Source: Haliangium sp050303215
GTDB lineage: Bacteria > Myxococcota_A > Polyangia > Haliangiales > Haliangiaceae
Length of the DNA stretch: 64,000 bases
Reading direction: 5' to 3'
Assembly (NCBI RefSeq): GCF_050303215.1
Contig: NZ_JBNLBH010000106.1
Span: 186,001-250,000, forward strand
Shown one piece after another: positions 28,569-41,739 of this stretch (its first letter is position 1; each line of letters opens with the position of its first letter). A model generated the notes under the pieces. That model was given only the letters and a program-made list of their open reading frames with translations, did not search any database and had not been told where the DNA came from. The position numbers and the translations under genes were made by a program.

Positions 28569-30541
28569 CGGTCCGCCGCAGCGGCGCGGACGGGGGGGGC
28601 CGGGTCGAGCTCGATCTGTTTGCCGGCGCCGTGCACTACTGGCGCCTCGATCGCGCCGATTGGCGCGCGTGCCTGGACGGTCTGCGGGCGTTGGGGCTGA
28701 GCATGGTGCAGGTCGCGGTGCCGTGGAGCGTGCACGAGCGTCGCGCGGGGGGGTGGGACTGGAGTGGCGATCGCGACCTGGCCGGCTTCCTCGACTTGGT
28801 CGGCGACATGGACATGCACGCGCTGGTGCGCCCGGGTCCGATCGTGGGCGCCGAGCTGCCCGGCGCGGGGCTGCCGAGCCGGCTCCTGGCCCGCACCGGG
28901 CTGCACGCCCTGAGCGCCCGCGGCACCGCGGCGTGGATTCCGTCCGCGCCGCGCATGTTCCCGCTGCTGTCGTGGGCGGCGCCCGAGGTCCAAGCCGAGG
29001 TCGAGGCCTGGTTCGCGGCCGTGGGTGAGGTGGTGGCGCCCCGGTTGGCCCCGAACGGGCCCGTAATCGCGGTCGAAGTCGGACATGCGGCCCAACTCGG
29101 GGCCCGGCTCGGGCCCTTCGAACTCGACTACCACCCCGCGGCCATGTCCTGGTGGCACGAGCTGGCCGGTCCCGACCAGCCCCCGCCGAGGGCGTGGGAC
29201 CGCGACGACGTGGCCCAGTGCGTGCGCTGGGTCCGGTTTCGCGAGTTCTACCTGGCCCGCACCCTGGCCTGGATGGGCGCGGCCCTGAGCCGGGCCGGGC
29301 TGCGCTCGATGGCCCGCTTCCACGCCCTGCCGTGGGCCGAGCCGGGCCACTTCGACCTGCCCGGGGTGACCGCGACGCTGGCGGCGGAGGACCCCGTCGT
29401 CGAGGGCGCGGCGGCAAACCCGCTCGCGGCAGCGACCTCGTCGCCGGGCGCGGCGATGGTGAGCATGGAGTGCAGCCACCGCTTGCCCGAGCCGACCGCG
29501 GCCCGGCGGGCCGGGCTCTACCTGGCGGGCTCGGCCGCGCCGCTGGCGGTCGCCGGCGTCGTCGTGGGGGGGCCGGCCTTGGGTGTGCCCGCGGTCGCGG
29601 CCGCGGCCCCCCAGGCGGTGCTGGGCCTGCTCGCGGCCGGGGTTCGCGGCCTGCATCTGCGCATGGCCGTGGACCGCACCGGCTGGGCCGGCGCGCCCCT
29701 GAGCGAGGTGGGCGAGGCGCAGCCCGCGGCCACCTGGCTGGGTCGGCTGTTGGCGGCGTTGACCGAGCTGGAGTGGACCCGGCTCGAGCGCGAGGTGCCC
29801 GTGGGCGTGGTGGTGAGCCGCGCCGACCGCCGCGTCGCCCTGGCCTCCTCGGCGGCCGGGCCGCTGGCTTCCATCCTCGAGCAGCTCCTGCCGCCGGGCG
29901 CGGTGCGGGCGGCCGAGTTGGCCCAGGCGCCGGACGCCGCTGGCCGGCAGCGCTGGCTCGACCTGGTCGAGGACGCCCTGGTGTTGGCGCAGGTGCCCTA
30001 CGTCCTGGTCGACGAGGCCGCCCCGGCGGCGCGGCTGGCGAGCTTTCGGGCCCTGGTCGTGCCCACCGGCGAGCGCGTCGATCGGGCCCTGTGGAGACGC
30101 CTGGGCGATCTGGCCGAGCGCGGCGTGGTGGTGGTGCTGGGCCCGGGGCGACCCAGCCGCGACGAGCGCGACCAGCCGCTCGGCGATGGCGAGGCCGCGC
30201 CGGCCGGGGCCGGCTTCATCCGCGCTCGCTCGGCCGAGGACATCGACGGCCTGGCCGACGACCTCGCCGCGGTGGCGGGCGATCTGTCCGATCTCTGGAT
30301 CACGGCCGAGCAGACCGGCGTAGATTGCTCCCTGTTCTCCGACCGCGCGGGTCGGCCGCGGGTCCTGTTCACGGGCAACCGCCGTCAGCGTCCGGTCACG
30401 GCCGACGTCCTGGTCCCGGCTGGGACCGAGCTCGTCGACGTGCTCAGCGGCCAGGCCCTGCGCGGCGAGGCCGACGGCGGCGAGGCCATCGTCGACGTCC
30501 CGCTGGGGGCGGGCGAGATCCGCATGTTCCGCATCGACTGA
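28526..30541 (+). CDS. GH35 (beta-galactosidase)-like protein lacking the usual acid/base
   Basis: 671 residues from GTG 28526. The N-terminal TIM-barrel region matches GH35: GAVHYWRLDRADW (residues 34-46), VAVPWSVHE and RPGPIVGAELPGAGLPSRLL (102-121). Where GH35 enzymes have the Q-x-E-N-E-Y-G motif, this protein reads VEVGHAAQLG, placing Ala188 at the catalytic acid/base Glu. A Glu remains in VSMECSH, but I cannot tell whether it is the nucleophile. The protein may be a binding or regulatory homologue, or use another residue. No signal peptide, so cytosolic. The rest is Ala/Gly-rich. It overlaps the NUDIX gene by 43 bases. Confidence 0.75.
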   Translation: MDAHRRSLFTERGIAVRRSGADGGGRVELDLFAGAVHYWRLDRADWRACLDGLRALGLSMVQVAVPWSVHERRAGGWDWSGDRDLAGFLDLVGDMDMHALVRPGPIVGAELPGAGLPSRLLARTGLHALSARGTAAWIPSAPRMFPLLSWAAPEVQAEVEAWFAAVGEVVAPRLAPNGPVIAVEVGHAAQLGARLGPFELDYHPAAMSWWHELAGPDQPPPRAWDRDDVAQCVRWVRFREFYLARTLAWMGAALSRAGLRSMARFHALPWAEPGHFDLPGVTATLAAEDPVVEGAAANPLAAATSSPGAAMVSMECSHRLPEPTAARRAGLYLAGSAAPLAVAGVVVGGPALGVPAVAAAAPQAVLGLLAAGVRGLHLRMAVDRTGWAGAPLSEVGEAQPAATWLGRLLAALTELEWTRLEREVPVGVVVSRADRRVALASSAAGPLASILEQLLPPGAVRAAELAQAPDAAGRQRWLDLVEDALVLAQVPYVLVDEAAPAARLASFRALVVPTGERVDRALWRRLGDLAERGVVVVLGPGRPSRDERDQPLGDGEAAPAGAGFIRARSAEDIDGLADDLAAVAGDLSDLWITAEQTGVDCSLFSDRAGRPRVLFTGNRRQRPVTADVLVPAGTELVDVLSGQALRGEADGGEAIVDVPLGAGEIRMFRID

Positions 30542-30586
30542 GACCGCGCCGGATGGGCCCGAGGGGCGCTTCCACAGCGGCGTGCT

Positions 30587-31543
30587 ATGGTCGAGGTCGG
30601 GTTGATTGTGTCCACGCCACCGTCTGCGCGGCTCCGCTACTGTGCCGGGTGCCGGCGCCTCCAGCCGCTCGGTGATGGGCCCTGCATCGGCTGCGATCGC
30701 CCCGCCGCGGAGCTGCAGCCGGTCGAGGCCAGCCTGGCCGCCATCGCGGCCGCGGCGGGTGTGCGCGGCGGCCACGTGGTGCGCTACCCGGGCGACACCC
30801 GGTTCGTGGTCCGGGTCGGTGTCGGCTTCTCCGCGCTCCTGGCCCTGGCCGTCGGGGTCGCCGGCGAGCACCTGGCCGGGCTGCTGGTCATGACCCTGTT
30901 TGCGTCCATCACGGGCGCCGCCTTCGTGGACGCGAGCCGGGCTGCGCGGGTGCGCCGGGCGGTCCGCCGGGTGCCTCGTTCGATCGTGCCTGACGCCGGC
31001 CCACGAGTGGCTCTGCAGGTGGTGACCGGCATCGCCCGGCCGGTGGATGACCGTGACGGGACGCTGCCCCGGGCGCCGCTGGCCGATCGCGCCTGTTTGG
31101 CGCTGCGGCTCGATCTGCGCACCGGCGCCGGCGCGGCCCGGCTCGCGGCGACGAGCGCAGAGGCCGGCGCGGACGACGGCAGCGGTGACCTGGTGGCGCA
31201 CTGGCTCGACGCCGTGGACATGCTCGTGATCGCGGCCGACGGCCAGCGCGTGCTGGTCACCGGTCGGGTCTGCCTCGACGCCGTCGAGTACGACCTCACC
31301 GAACCCAGCGCCGAGGCCGTACTGGAACTGGCCGGGCAGCCGCTCGAGCCGGCGCCGCTGGGCGAGGACGGCTGGGCCTGCGAGCTGGCGGTGATGCCCG
31401 GCGACGCGGTCGAGGTCACCGGGCGCGCCGGCGGCGAACTGCGCACCGTGGCGGCCCTGGCCGGGTATCGCGACGCCGGGCCCGTGGCCGTCTTGCGGGG
31501 CGAGCCCGGCGCGCCGGTGGTGGTCCGGGTCGCGCGAGCGTGA
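30587..31543 (+). CDS. Membrane protein with N-terminal zinc-ribbon-like motif
   Basis: 318 residues, or about 311 if the GTG at 30608 is used. A CxxC...CxxC pair near the N-terminus (YCAGCRRLQ, then CIGCDRP) suggests a zinc ribbon. Two adjacent hydrophobic segments follow (FSALLALAVGVAGEHLAGLL and VMTLFASITGAAFVD), then a soluble beta-rich C-terminal half (MLVIAADGQRVLVTGRVCLD; DAVEVTGRAGG). The arrangement recalls GIDE-type membrane proteins, but I cannot assign a family. It follows the GH35-like gene by 45 bases on the same strand. Confidence 0.75.
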   Translation: MVEVGLIVSTPPSARLRYCAGCRRLQPLGDGPCIGCDRPAAELQPVEASLAAIAAAAGVRGGHVVRYPGDTRFVVRVGVGFSALLALAVGVAGEHLAGLLVMTLFASITGAAFVDASRAARVRRAVRRVPRSIVPDAGPRVALQVVTGIARPVDDRDGTLPRAPLADRACLALRLDLRTGAGAARLAATSAEAGADDGSGDLVAHWLDAVDMLVIAADGQRVLVTGRVCLDAVEYDLTEPSAEAVLELAGQPLEPAPLGEDGWACELAVMPGDAVEVTGRAGGELRTVAALAGYRDAGPVAVLRGEPGAPVVVRVARA

Positions 31544-31558
31544 CCCGGCCGCGCCCGC

Positions 31559-33007
31559 TCAGAAGTCGTCGCCGCCGTCGCTCACCGGGGCGTAGAACGA
31601 GATCCCGCGCACGTTCTCGTCGATCTCGAGCGGATGGTGCAGGCGCGGGAAGGCGCGCTGCTCGCAGTCGACTCGGTCGCAGATGCGGCAGGTGATGCCG
31701 ATGGGGACGAAGGCCGCCGTGTTCTCGAGGTCATATCCGTCCGCGTAGACCAGCTCCCGGGCGTACTTCACCTCGCAGCCCAGGGTCAGCGCGTGCACCG
31801 CCCGGGGAGCGTGATGGCCGCGGGCTCCGCGCTGGACCGTGCGGCCGATGCAGAAGTAGGTGCTGCCGTCGGGCATCTCCGAGAGCTGGGGCACGATGGT
31901 CCCGGGGGTGAGAAAGGCCTGATGCAGGACCCAGCGCGGGCAGGCGCCGCCGAAGCGCGAGATCTGGATCCCCGACGAGCTGAAGCGCTTGTAGATGTTG
32001 CCTGCGATATCGGCGCGGACGAAGTGAAACGGGATGCCCTCGTCGCCCGAGCGGTGGAGCGTGGTGAGGCGGTGGCAGACCTGTTCGAAGCTCACGCCGA
32101 AGCGGTTGCCCAGCAGTTCGATGTCGTAGCGGCAGTCGCGCACCGAGTCGATGAAGCGGCCGTAGGGCATGATCACGGCCCCGGCGTAGTAGTTGGCCAG
32201 CGACACCCGGCACAGGGCCTGGGCCTCGGCGGTTTTGAGCTTGGCCTCGGCGACGATGTCGTCGAGCGTGCGCGACAGCGTGAGCAGCGCGATTTGGTGC
32301 GCGATCTGGAACTTGCGACTCGAGCGCGGCAGCGACTCCGACAGCACCAGCTCGCGGCGCTCGGGATCGAAGCGCCGCACCGCGCCCCGGTCGTGGTCGG
32401 GGGTGACGTAGCGGATGCGGATGCCGTGCGCCTCGCGCAGGTAGTCGCTCATGGCGTGGTACATGTCGTCCGGTCGAAGATCCATCTCCCGCGAAAACTC
32501 CTCGGCGGCGTCTTCCAGCGCCGGGAAGTAGTTGGTGCGGTTCTGCAGGAAGTCGTTCACCTCCTCGGTCGGGATCCGGGCCGGGTCGATGCCGGCGTAG
32601 GCCAGCCCGCCCGACATCTCGGACGACAGGCTGGCTGCGGTGTCGCGCGCTTCCCGATAGCGCTGATACAAGTGCAGCACGGCCTTGCCGATGCCGGGAA
32701 AGCTGGTGATGAGCTCGCGCACCTCGACCGAGGTGAGCTCGTAGTTCTCGAACAGCGGATCCCCGAACGCCTCCATGAGGTCGGCCACGAGCTGAGCGTC
32801 GGTCTCGGCCGCGAACGCCTTGAGGTCGATCTGAAAGAGCTGGGCCAGCTTGAGCAGCAAGGTGGCGCTCAGCGGGCGCCGGTCGTGCTCGATCAAGTTC
32901 AGGTAGCTGGGCGAGATGTCCAGCATCTTGGCGAGCTGTGACTGACGCAGGCCCTCCTTGCGACGCAGGGCTCGAACCTTGGCGCCCAGACGGGTCCCCT
33001 CGCTCAT
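31559..33007 (-). CDS. Short-chain acyl regulator, RamB/ScfR type (XRE HTH, IrrE-like, DUF2083)
   Basis: 482 residues. An N-terminal XRE helix-turn-helix (QSQLAKMLDISPSYLNLIEH) is followed by an IrrE/ImmA-like domain whose metalloprotease motif is degenerate (IAHQIALL instead of H-E-x-x-H), and a C-terminal DUF2083 domain with cysteines (FGGACPRWVLHQAF; ITCRICDRVDCEQRAFPR). This architecture is that of RamB, PccR and MldR-type regulators of acetate, propionate and glyoxylate metabolism, which sense acyl-CoA. It is divergent from aceB-aceA, the classic RamB targets, so control of the glyoxylate shunt is strongly suggested. Start ATG 33007. Confidence 0.93.
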   Translation of the reverse strand: MSEGTRLGAKVRALRRKEGLRQSQLAKMLDISPSYLNLIEHDRRPLSATLLLKLAQLFQIDLKAFAAETDAQLVADLMEAFGDPLFENYELTSVEVRELITSFPGIGKAVLHLYQRYREARDTAASLSSEMSGGLAYAGIDPARIPTEEVNDFLQNRTNYFPALEDAAEEFSREMDLRPDDMYHAMSDYLREAHGIRIRYVTPDHDRGAVRRFDPERRELVLSESLPRSSRKFQIAHQIALLTLSRTLDDIVAEAKLKTAEAQALCRVSLANYYAGAVIMPYGRFIDSVRDCRYDIELLGNRFGVSFEQVCHRLTTLHRSGDEGIPFHFVRADIAGNIYKRFSSSGIQISRFGGACPRWVLHQAFLTPGTIVPQLSEMPDGSTYFCIGRTVQRGARGHHAPRAVHALTLGCEVKYARELVYADGYDLENTAAFVPIGITCRICDRVDCEQRAFPRLHHPLEIDENVRGISFYAPVSDGGDDF

Positions 33008-33030
33008 GTCGAAGACCGTCCATTGACAAT

Positions 33031-33046
33031 ATTTACAGATTTACAG
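33031..33046. repeat. Tandem ATTTACAG boxes before the acyl regulator gene
   Basis: Two perfect 8-base copies of ATTTACAG lie 24-39 bases upstream of the regulator start, in the position expected for autoregulation. A third related copy is at 33128-33135. Confidence 0.55.
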
Positions 33047-33266
33047 GTGCATGGGACGAAGCGCGGACTTCTTTTACTCATTGAAAACACGTGGGTTTCT
33101 TGCCTCCGGCCACAAAGTCGTAAAACTGTTTACAGCAGGTGATGCTTCGCGTCAACGACAAGAGCACGGCTGGGGGGCAGGTGGAACCCGCACGACCAGG
33201 ACGACCTAGAAGGTGGTCGGATGGCGAGCGGGAGCGCAGCGAGTGCGTCGTGTGCGAGCGTCGATC

Positions 33267-33277
33267 GCAAAGTTTGC
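33267..33277. promoter_or_regulatory. RamB/PccR-like operator candidate before aceB
   Basis: GCAAAGTTTGC is an inverted repeat with a one-base centre. It shares GCAAAGTTT with the RamB-type consensus recalled from actinobacteria. Only sequence resemblance supports it. Confidence 0.45.
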
Positions 33278-33491
33278 ATGACTTTCGTTCCGGCGGCGAG
33301 GGGGTGGCCTCCGCGGAGGCGGATGGGTCGCTGAGCGGGGGGCGCGGCGAGGCAACTCGGTCCATGGCCGAGCGTTTGCATTGCACCCCTTCGCGACCCA
33401 CCGGGCCAGCGCCGATGCACGTGCTCTCTCACAGCATCCGGCAGCGACCGGGCGCGAGGCCGATGATCCAGCAACGCACGGAGGAGACCCT

Positions 33492-35096
<1,605 letters not shown>

Positions 35097-35158
35097 GGCG
35101 CGATACCGAACACCCACCCCGTCGATTCCATCACGTCGACACCGATACGAGGATGACC

Positions 35159-36481
35159 ATGAGCAAAGACAACGATGTCAAGACCCTGGACAAGCAGTGG
35201 CGCGAGGACCCTCGCTGGGCGGGGATCGAGCGCGGATACCAGCCCGAGGACGTGCTTGCGCTACGCGGCTCGATCAAGGTCGAGTACACGCTCGCTCGTC
35301 TCGGCGCCGAACGGCTGTGGAAGCTACTCCACGACGAGGACTACGTTCAGGCGCTGGGCGCCTTGAGCGGGGCCCAGGCGGTGCAGATGGTGCAGGCCGG
35401 GCTCAAAGCCATCTATATGAGCGGCTGGCAGGTCGCCGGTGACATGAACCTGTCCGGTGAGACCTACCCCGACCAAAGCCTGTACCCGGCCAACAGCGTG
35501 CCTTCGCTGGTGCGGCGCATCAACAACGCGTTCATGCGCGCAGATCAGATCGACCACATGGAGGGTCGGGGCGACGTGGACAACTGGTTCGCGCCGATCG
35601 TGGCCGACGCCGAGGCCGGTTTTGGCGGGGTGCTCAACGCCTACGAGTTGATGAAGGGCATGATCGACGCCGGCACGGCCGGGGTGCACTTCGAGGATCA
35701 GCTCTCGTCGGCCAAGAAGTGCGGCCACATGGGCGGCAAGGTGCTGGTGCCGACGCAGGAGGCGGTGCAGAAGCTCGTCGCCGCCCGGCTCGCGGCCGAC
35801 GTGCTCGATGTGCCCACGCTGCTCATCGCCCGCACCGACGCCAACGCGGCCAGCCTGCTCACCTCGGACGTCGATCCCCGCGACCGCGCCTTCACCACCG
35901 GCGAGCGCACCGCTGAGGGGTTCTTCCAGGTCCGGGCCGGCCTCGACCAGGCCATCGCCCGCGGCTTGGCCTACGCCCCCTACGCCGACCTGATCTGGTG
36001 CGAGACCGCGCACCCCGACCTGAACGAGGCGCGGCGCTTCGCCGAGGCCGTGCACGCCCGCTTCCCGGGCAAGATGCTGGCCTACAACTGCTCGCCGTCG
36101 TTCAACTGGCGCCGGCACCTGGACGAGACCACCATCGCGCGCTTCCAGCGCGAGCTGGGCGCCATGGGCTACAAGTTCCAGTTCGTGACCCTGGCCGGCT
36201 TCCACTCCCTCAACACCGGCATGTTCGAGCTGGCCTCGGGCTACCGCAAGGAGGGCATGCTGGCCTACTCGCGCCTGCAAGACCGGGAGTTCGAGATGGC
36301 CGAGGACCAGGGCTACCGGGCGGTCAAGCACCAGGCCTTCGTCGGCGCCGGCTACTTCGACCGGGTCGCCCAGGTCATCGCCGGTGGACAGTCGTCCATC
36401 ACCGCCCTGGAAGGCTCCACCGAGGAAGAGCAGTTCTACGCCGCCGACGCGGGTCGGCCCCAGACCAGCGCCGTGCACTGA
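35159..36481 (+). CDS. aceA: Isocitrate lyase
   Basis: 440 residues from ATG 35159 (MSKDNDVKTLDKQW); GAGG lies 6 bases upstream, which makes this start better than ATG 35153. It cleaves isocitrate to succinate and glyoxylate. Landmarks are SGWQVAGDMN, the catalytic Cys in KKCGHMGGKVLVPT, IARTDANAASLLTSDVD and YNCSPSFNWRRHLD. The length is that of the shorter isocitrate lyases. It is co-transcribed with aceB. The operon is expected to be induced on acetate or fatty acids through the divergent regulator. Confidence 0.97.
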   Translation: MSKDNDVKTLDKQWREDPRWAGIERGYQPEDVLALRGSIKVEYTLARLGAERLWKLLHDEDYVQALGALSGAQAVQMVQAGLKAIYMSGWQVAGDMNLSGETYPDQSLYPANSVPSLVRRINNAFMRADQIDHMEGRGDVDNWFAPIVADAEAGFGGVLNAYELMKGMIDAGTAGVHFEDQLSSAKKCGHMGGKVLVPTQEAVQKLVAARLAADVLDVPTLLIARTDANAASLLTSDVDPRDRAFTTGERTAEGFFQVRAGLDQAIARGLAYAPYADLIWCETAHPDLNEARRFAEAVHARFPGKMLAYNCSPSFNWRRHLDETTIARFQRELGAMGYKFQFVTLAGFHSLNTGMFELASGYRKEGMLAYSRLQDREFEMAEDQGYRAVKHQAFVGAGYFDRVAQVIAGGQSSITALEGSTEEEQFYAADAGRPQTSAVH

Positions 36482-36544
36482 GCGGTCGCTCGTGCGCTGA
36501 GCGCCGGCCGTTGTCCGGTGGCGCGCGGTCTGGCGCGGTCGCGT

Positions 36545-37012
36545 TTACGCGTCGGTCGAGCTCACTCCGTTGCTGAGCGCGATCTTGCGCGGCTTGGACT
36601 CGGCGCGCTTGCCGATGGTCACGGTGAGCACGCCGGCGTCGAGCTTGGCCGCGATGGCTTCGGTGTTGGCCTCGTCGGGCAGGCTGAACGAGCGCGAGAA
36701 ACTGCCGTAGGGGCGCTCGTACAGGTAGTAGGTCTCGCCCTCCCGGCGGGGCTCGGCCGCGCGGCTGCCGCTCACGGTGAGCACGTTGCCATTGATGGAC
36801 AGGTCGAGGTCGCTCTCGGCGACCCCGGGCACATCGGCCACGACGAGGTATGCGTCCTCGCGCTCCTTGACTTCGAACGCGGGAGAGAAGGTTGCTTTGG
36901 CGGCCCGAGGCTCATCGAAGAAGGGGTCGTAGCCGAAGATCGAGCGCGCCAGGCTGAAGGGGTCAGAGACACGGTAGCGGGCGTTGCCGCGGTTGGTCGT
37001 CAGCTTCGTCAT
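36545..37012 (-). CDS. Hsp20/alpha-crystallin small heat-shock protein
   Basis: 155 residues from ATG 37012, with AAGGAG 7 bases before it. An alpha-crystallin domain is visible (AFEVKEREDAYLVVADVPGV, INGNVLTVSGSR, GSFSRSFSLPDEANTEAIAA, DAGVLTVTIGK), ending in KPRKIAL, an I-x-L-like tail used for oligomer assembly. It acts as an ATP-independent holdase chaperone in the cytosol. It is convergent with aceA and divergent from the POT transporter. No sigma-32 or CIRCE element was recognised. Confidence 0.95.
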   Translation of the reverse strand: MTKLTTNRGNARYRVSDPFSLARSIFGYDPFFDEPRAAKATFSPAFEVKEREDAYLVVADVPGVAESDLDLSINGNVLTVSGSRAAEPRREGETYYLYERPYGSFSRSFSLPDEANTEAIAAKLDAGVLTVTIGKRAESKPRKIALSNGVSSTDA

Positions 37013-37320
37013 GGGACATCTCCTTGGATTCGTTGAGTTCCTCTCGGATGTGCCAACAACGTAAGCAGGCATGCAAACGGGGCAAGTCCCCGGTGACACC
37101 AGACGTGCACACCGACCCCGGCAGTTGGCCCCGGTGAGTCGTCGGAGTCGCCCAGCGATTCGCCGGGGCCAGCCGCATGTGCCCGCGGCTCGACCGCGGC
37201 GCCGGGCCCTGCGCTGGCAGCCCCTGGCAGTGCGGGGTCGGACGCCCACCGGCTGTGATAGGCTCGGCCGCGCACGAGCGGGACCACCCAGGTCGCCGCC
37301 GCCGCGATCGGAGTCCCATC
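37013..37320. other. Divergent intergenic region, hsp20 / POT transporter
   Basis: 308 bases. A small inverted repeat, CGGGG (37078-37082) and CCCCG (37088-37092), lies about 70 bases before the hsp20 start. A weak TTGCCC / TACGTT pair with 16-base spacing can be read toward hsp20. No gene is seen. Confidence 0.35.
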
Positions 37321-38817
<1,497 letters not shown>

Positions 38818-38855
38818 GTCGCGCGACCCGTCGCGGCGAGCCAGAGGCCTTCTCT

Positions 38856-39494
38856 ATGATCAAAATCCATGGTGCAAGCGTGTCGCCCTTCGTGCGCAAA
38901 GTCCGGGTCGTGCTGGCCGAGAAGGGCATGGCCCACGATCTGGTGCCGGTCAACCCCCTGGTGCCCAGCGAGGAGTTCAAGCGGATCACGCCGCTCGGCA
39001 AGATCCCGGTGCTGCAGGACGGCGACGTCACCGTGCTCGACTCCGCGGCCATCGTGGCCTATCTGGAGCGCAGCCAACCCACGCCGTCGATCTATCCCGA
39101 TGAGCTCGACGAGTTCGGCCGGGCGCTGTTCTACGAGCAGGTCGGTGGCGCGCGCGTCTACGCCACCTTGGGCCCGGTCTTCGTGCAGCGCATCGTGATC
39201 GCGAAGGCGATGAACGGGACCGCCGACGAGGCGGTCATTCAAGCCAGCCTGAGCGGCGCGCCCGCGGTCTTCGACTACCTGGAGGAGGAGATCGGTGACC
39301 GCGAGTGGCTGGCGGGCGGTCGCTTCTCCATCGCGGATATCTCCGTGGCATCACCGTTCGTCAACTGGGGCTACGCCGGCGAGAAGGTAGACCCGGACAA
39401 GTGGCCCAAGTTGACGGCCTACCTCGCGCGTGTGCACGCGCGCCCCAGCTTCAAGGCGCTCATCGACGAAGAGATGGCCGCGCTCGGATCGTGA
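38856..39494 (+). CDS. Glutathione S-transferase family protein
   Basis: 212 residues. The thioredoxin-like N-terminal domain reads IHGASVSPFVRKVRVVLAEK, with the cis-Pro motif GKIPVLQDGD and the glutathione-contacting VLDSAAIVAYLER. A helical C-terminal domain includes LAGGRFSIADISVASPF, the N-capping box region. The Ser in SVSPF is the probable catalytic or structural residue. It likely conjugates or reduces electrophiles with glutathione. It is followed 10 bases later by an MDR oxidoreductase, suggesting a shared detoxification role. Confidence 0.93.
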   Translation: MIKIHGASVSPFVRKVRVVLAEKGMAHDLVPVNPLVPSEEFKRITPLGKIPVLQDGDVTVLDSAAIVAYLERSQPTPSIYPDELDEFGRALFYEQVGGARVYATLGPVFVQRIVIAKAMNGTADEAVIQASLSGAPAVFDYLEEEIGDREWLAGGRFSIADISVASPFVNWGYAGEKVDPDKWPKLTAYLARVHARPSFKALIDEEMAALGS

Positions 39495-39504
39495 GGAACC
39501 CGCA

Positions 39505-40530
<1,026 letters not shown>

Positions 40531-40575
40531 GCAGACATCGGCCGGCTCGCTTGGCAACCCGGGTCAGTTCGGACC

Positions 40576-41739
40576 ATGATCCCGGGGATGTCGAACACCG
40601 AGTCCGGCCCATCGAAAGACAAGCCAGCCAGTGAGGGCGACGCGGCCGCGCTGGACGAGTTGCGCCGGCGCATCGACGAGTTGGACCAGCGCCTGGTCGC
40701 CCTGCTCAACCAGCGCGCCGAGGTGGTGGTCGAGATCGGGCGGCTCAAGCGCGACAGCAACGTGCCCATCTACGCGCCGCATCGCGAGGCCGCGGTGCTG
40801 GCCAAGGTGCTGACGGCCAGCCGCGGGCCGCTGCCGGCGCGCACCATCGAGGGCATCTATCGCGAGCTCATGAGCGGCTCGTTTGCGCTGGAGCGGCCGC
40901 TCCGCATCGGCTACCTGGGGCCGCCCGGGACCTTCAGCCACGCCGCGGCCACGGCCCAGTTCGGCTCCAGCGTCGAGTTCGACGACGTGCACGCCATCGG
41001 GGCCGTGTTCGACGCCGTCCGCCGCGGCCACGTCGACTACGGGGTGGTCCCGATCGAGAACTCCACCGGCGGCGGCATCACCGAGTCCCTGGACGCCTTC
41101 CTGGAGAGCGCCGGCGAGCTGTCGATCTACGCCGAGGTGTTGATCTCGATCCGCCACAACCTGCTGGCCAACTGCGCCCCCGGCGAGGTCAGGCGGATCC
41201 ACTCCAAGCCCGAGATCTTCGCCCAGTGCCGGCGCTGGCTGGCCGACCAGTACCCCAACGCGCGCCAGCTCGCGGCCTCCAGCTCGAGCCAGGCGGTGCA
41301 GACCGCGGTGGAGGAGATCGAGCGCGATCCCGGCTGCGGCGCCGCCGCGATCGGGTCCGAGCTCGCGGGCCAGATCTACGGCGCCAACCTGCTCTACGCC
41401 GACATCGAGGACAACCCCCAGAACGTCACCCGCTTCTTCGTGGTCGCGCGCGAGACCGCCCAGCCCACGGGCGACGACAAGACCTCGATGATGTTCCGCA
41501 CCGCTGACACCCCGGGGGCGCTGGTCAAGGTTCTGAGCGTGTTCGACCGGGCCGAGATCAACCTCACCCACATCGACAAGCGCCCCAGCCGGCGGACCAA
41601 TTGGGACTACACCTTCTTCATCGACGCGGTCGGCCACCGCGACGACCCCAACCTGGCCTACGCGATCCGCGAGGCCGGCGCGCACTGCCGGGATCTCGCC
41701 GTGCTCGGCAGCTACCCGCGCGCCAAGCGAGTGCTGTGA
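40576..41739 (+). CDS. pheA: P-protein: chorismate mutase / prephenate dehydratase
   Basis: 387 residues. Bifunctional enzyme converting chorismate through prephenate to phenylpyruvate for phenylalanine. An N-terminal AroQ chorismate mutase (LDELRRRIDELDQRLVALLN) is followed by a prephenate dehydratase (YLGPPGTFSHAAATAQFG; VVPIENSTGGGITESLDAF; QNVTRFFVVARE, holding the T-R-F motif) and a C-terminal ACT domain (TADTPGALVKVLSVF; the HIDKRPSRR segment corresponds to the ESRP region that binds Phe). Start ATG 40576; ATG 40588 is possible. Feedback inhibition by Phe is expected from the ACT domain. Confidence 0.97.
   Translation: MIPGMSNTESGPSKDKPASEGDAAALDELRRRIDELDQRLVALLNQRAEVVVEIGRLKRDSNVPIYAPHREAAVLAKVLTASRGPLPARTIEGIYRELMSGSFALERPLRIGYLGPPGTFSHAAATAQFGSSVEFDDVHAIGAVFDAVRRGHVDYGVVPIENSTGGGITESLDAFLESAGELSIYAEVLISIRHNLLANCAPGEVRRIHSKPEIFAQCRRWLADQYPNARQLAASSSSQAVQTAVEEIERDPGCGAAAIGSELAGQIYGANLLYADIEDNPQNVTRFFVVARETAQPTGDDKTSMMFRTADTPGALVKVLSVFDRAEINLTHIDKRPSRRTNWDYTFFIDAVGHRDDPNLAYAIREAGAHCRDLAVLGSYPRAKRVL

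Larger units (their letters stand above)
33008..33491. promoter_or_regulatory. Divergent regulatory region between the acyl regulator and aceB-aceA
   Basis: A 484-base, A/T-richer region. ATTTACAG is tandemly repeated at 33031-33046, and TTTACAG recurs at 33129-33135 within CTGT-TT-ACAG (33126-33135). GCAAAGTTTGC (33267-33277) is a near-palindrome resembling RamB/PccR boxes built on TTTGCAAA. GTTTGCAT occurs at 33272-33279 and again at 33374-33381. The strong ribosome site GGAGGAG (33480-33486) belongs to aceB. Confidence 0.6.
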
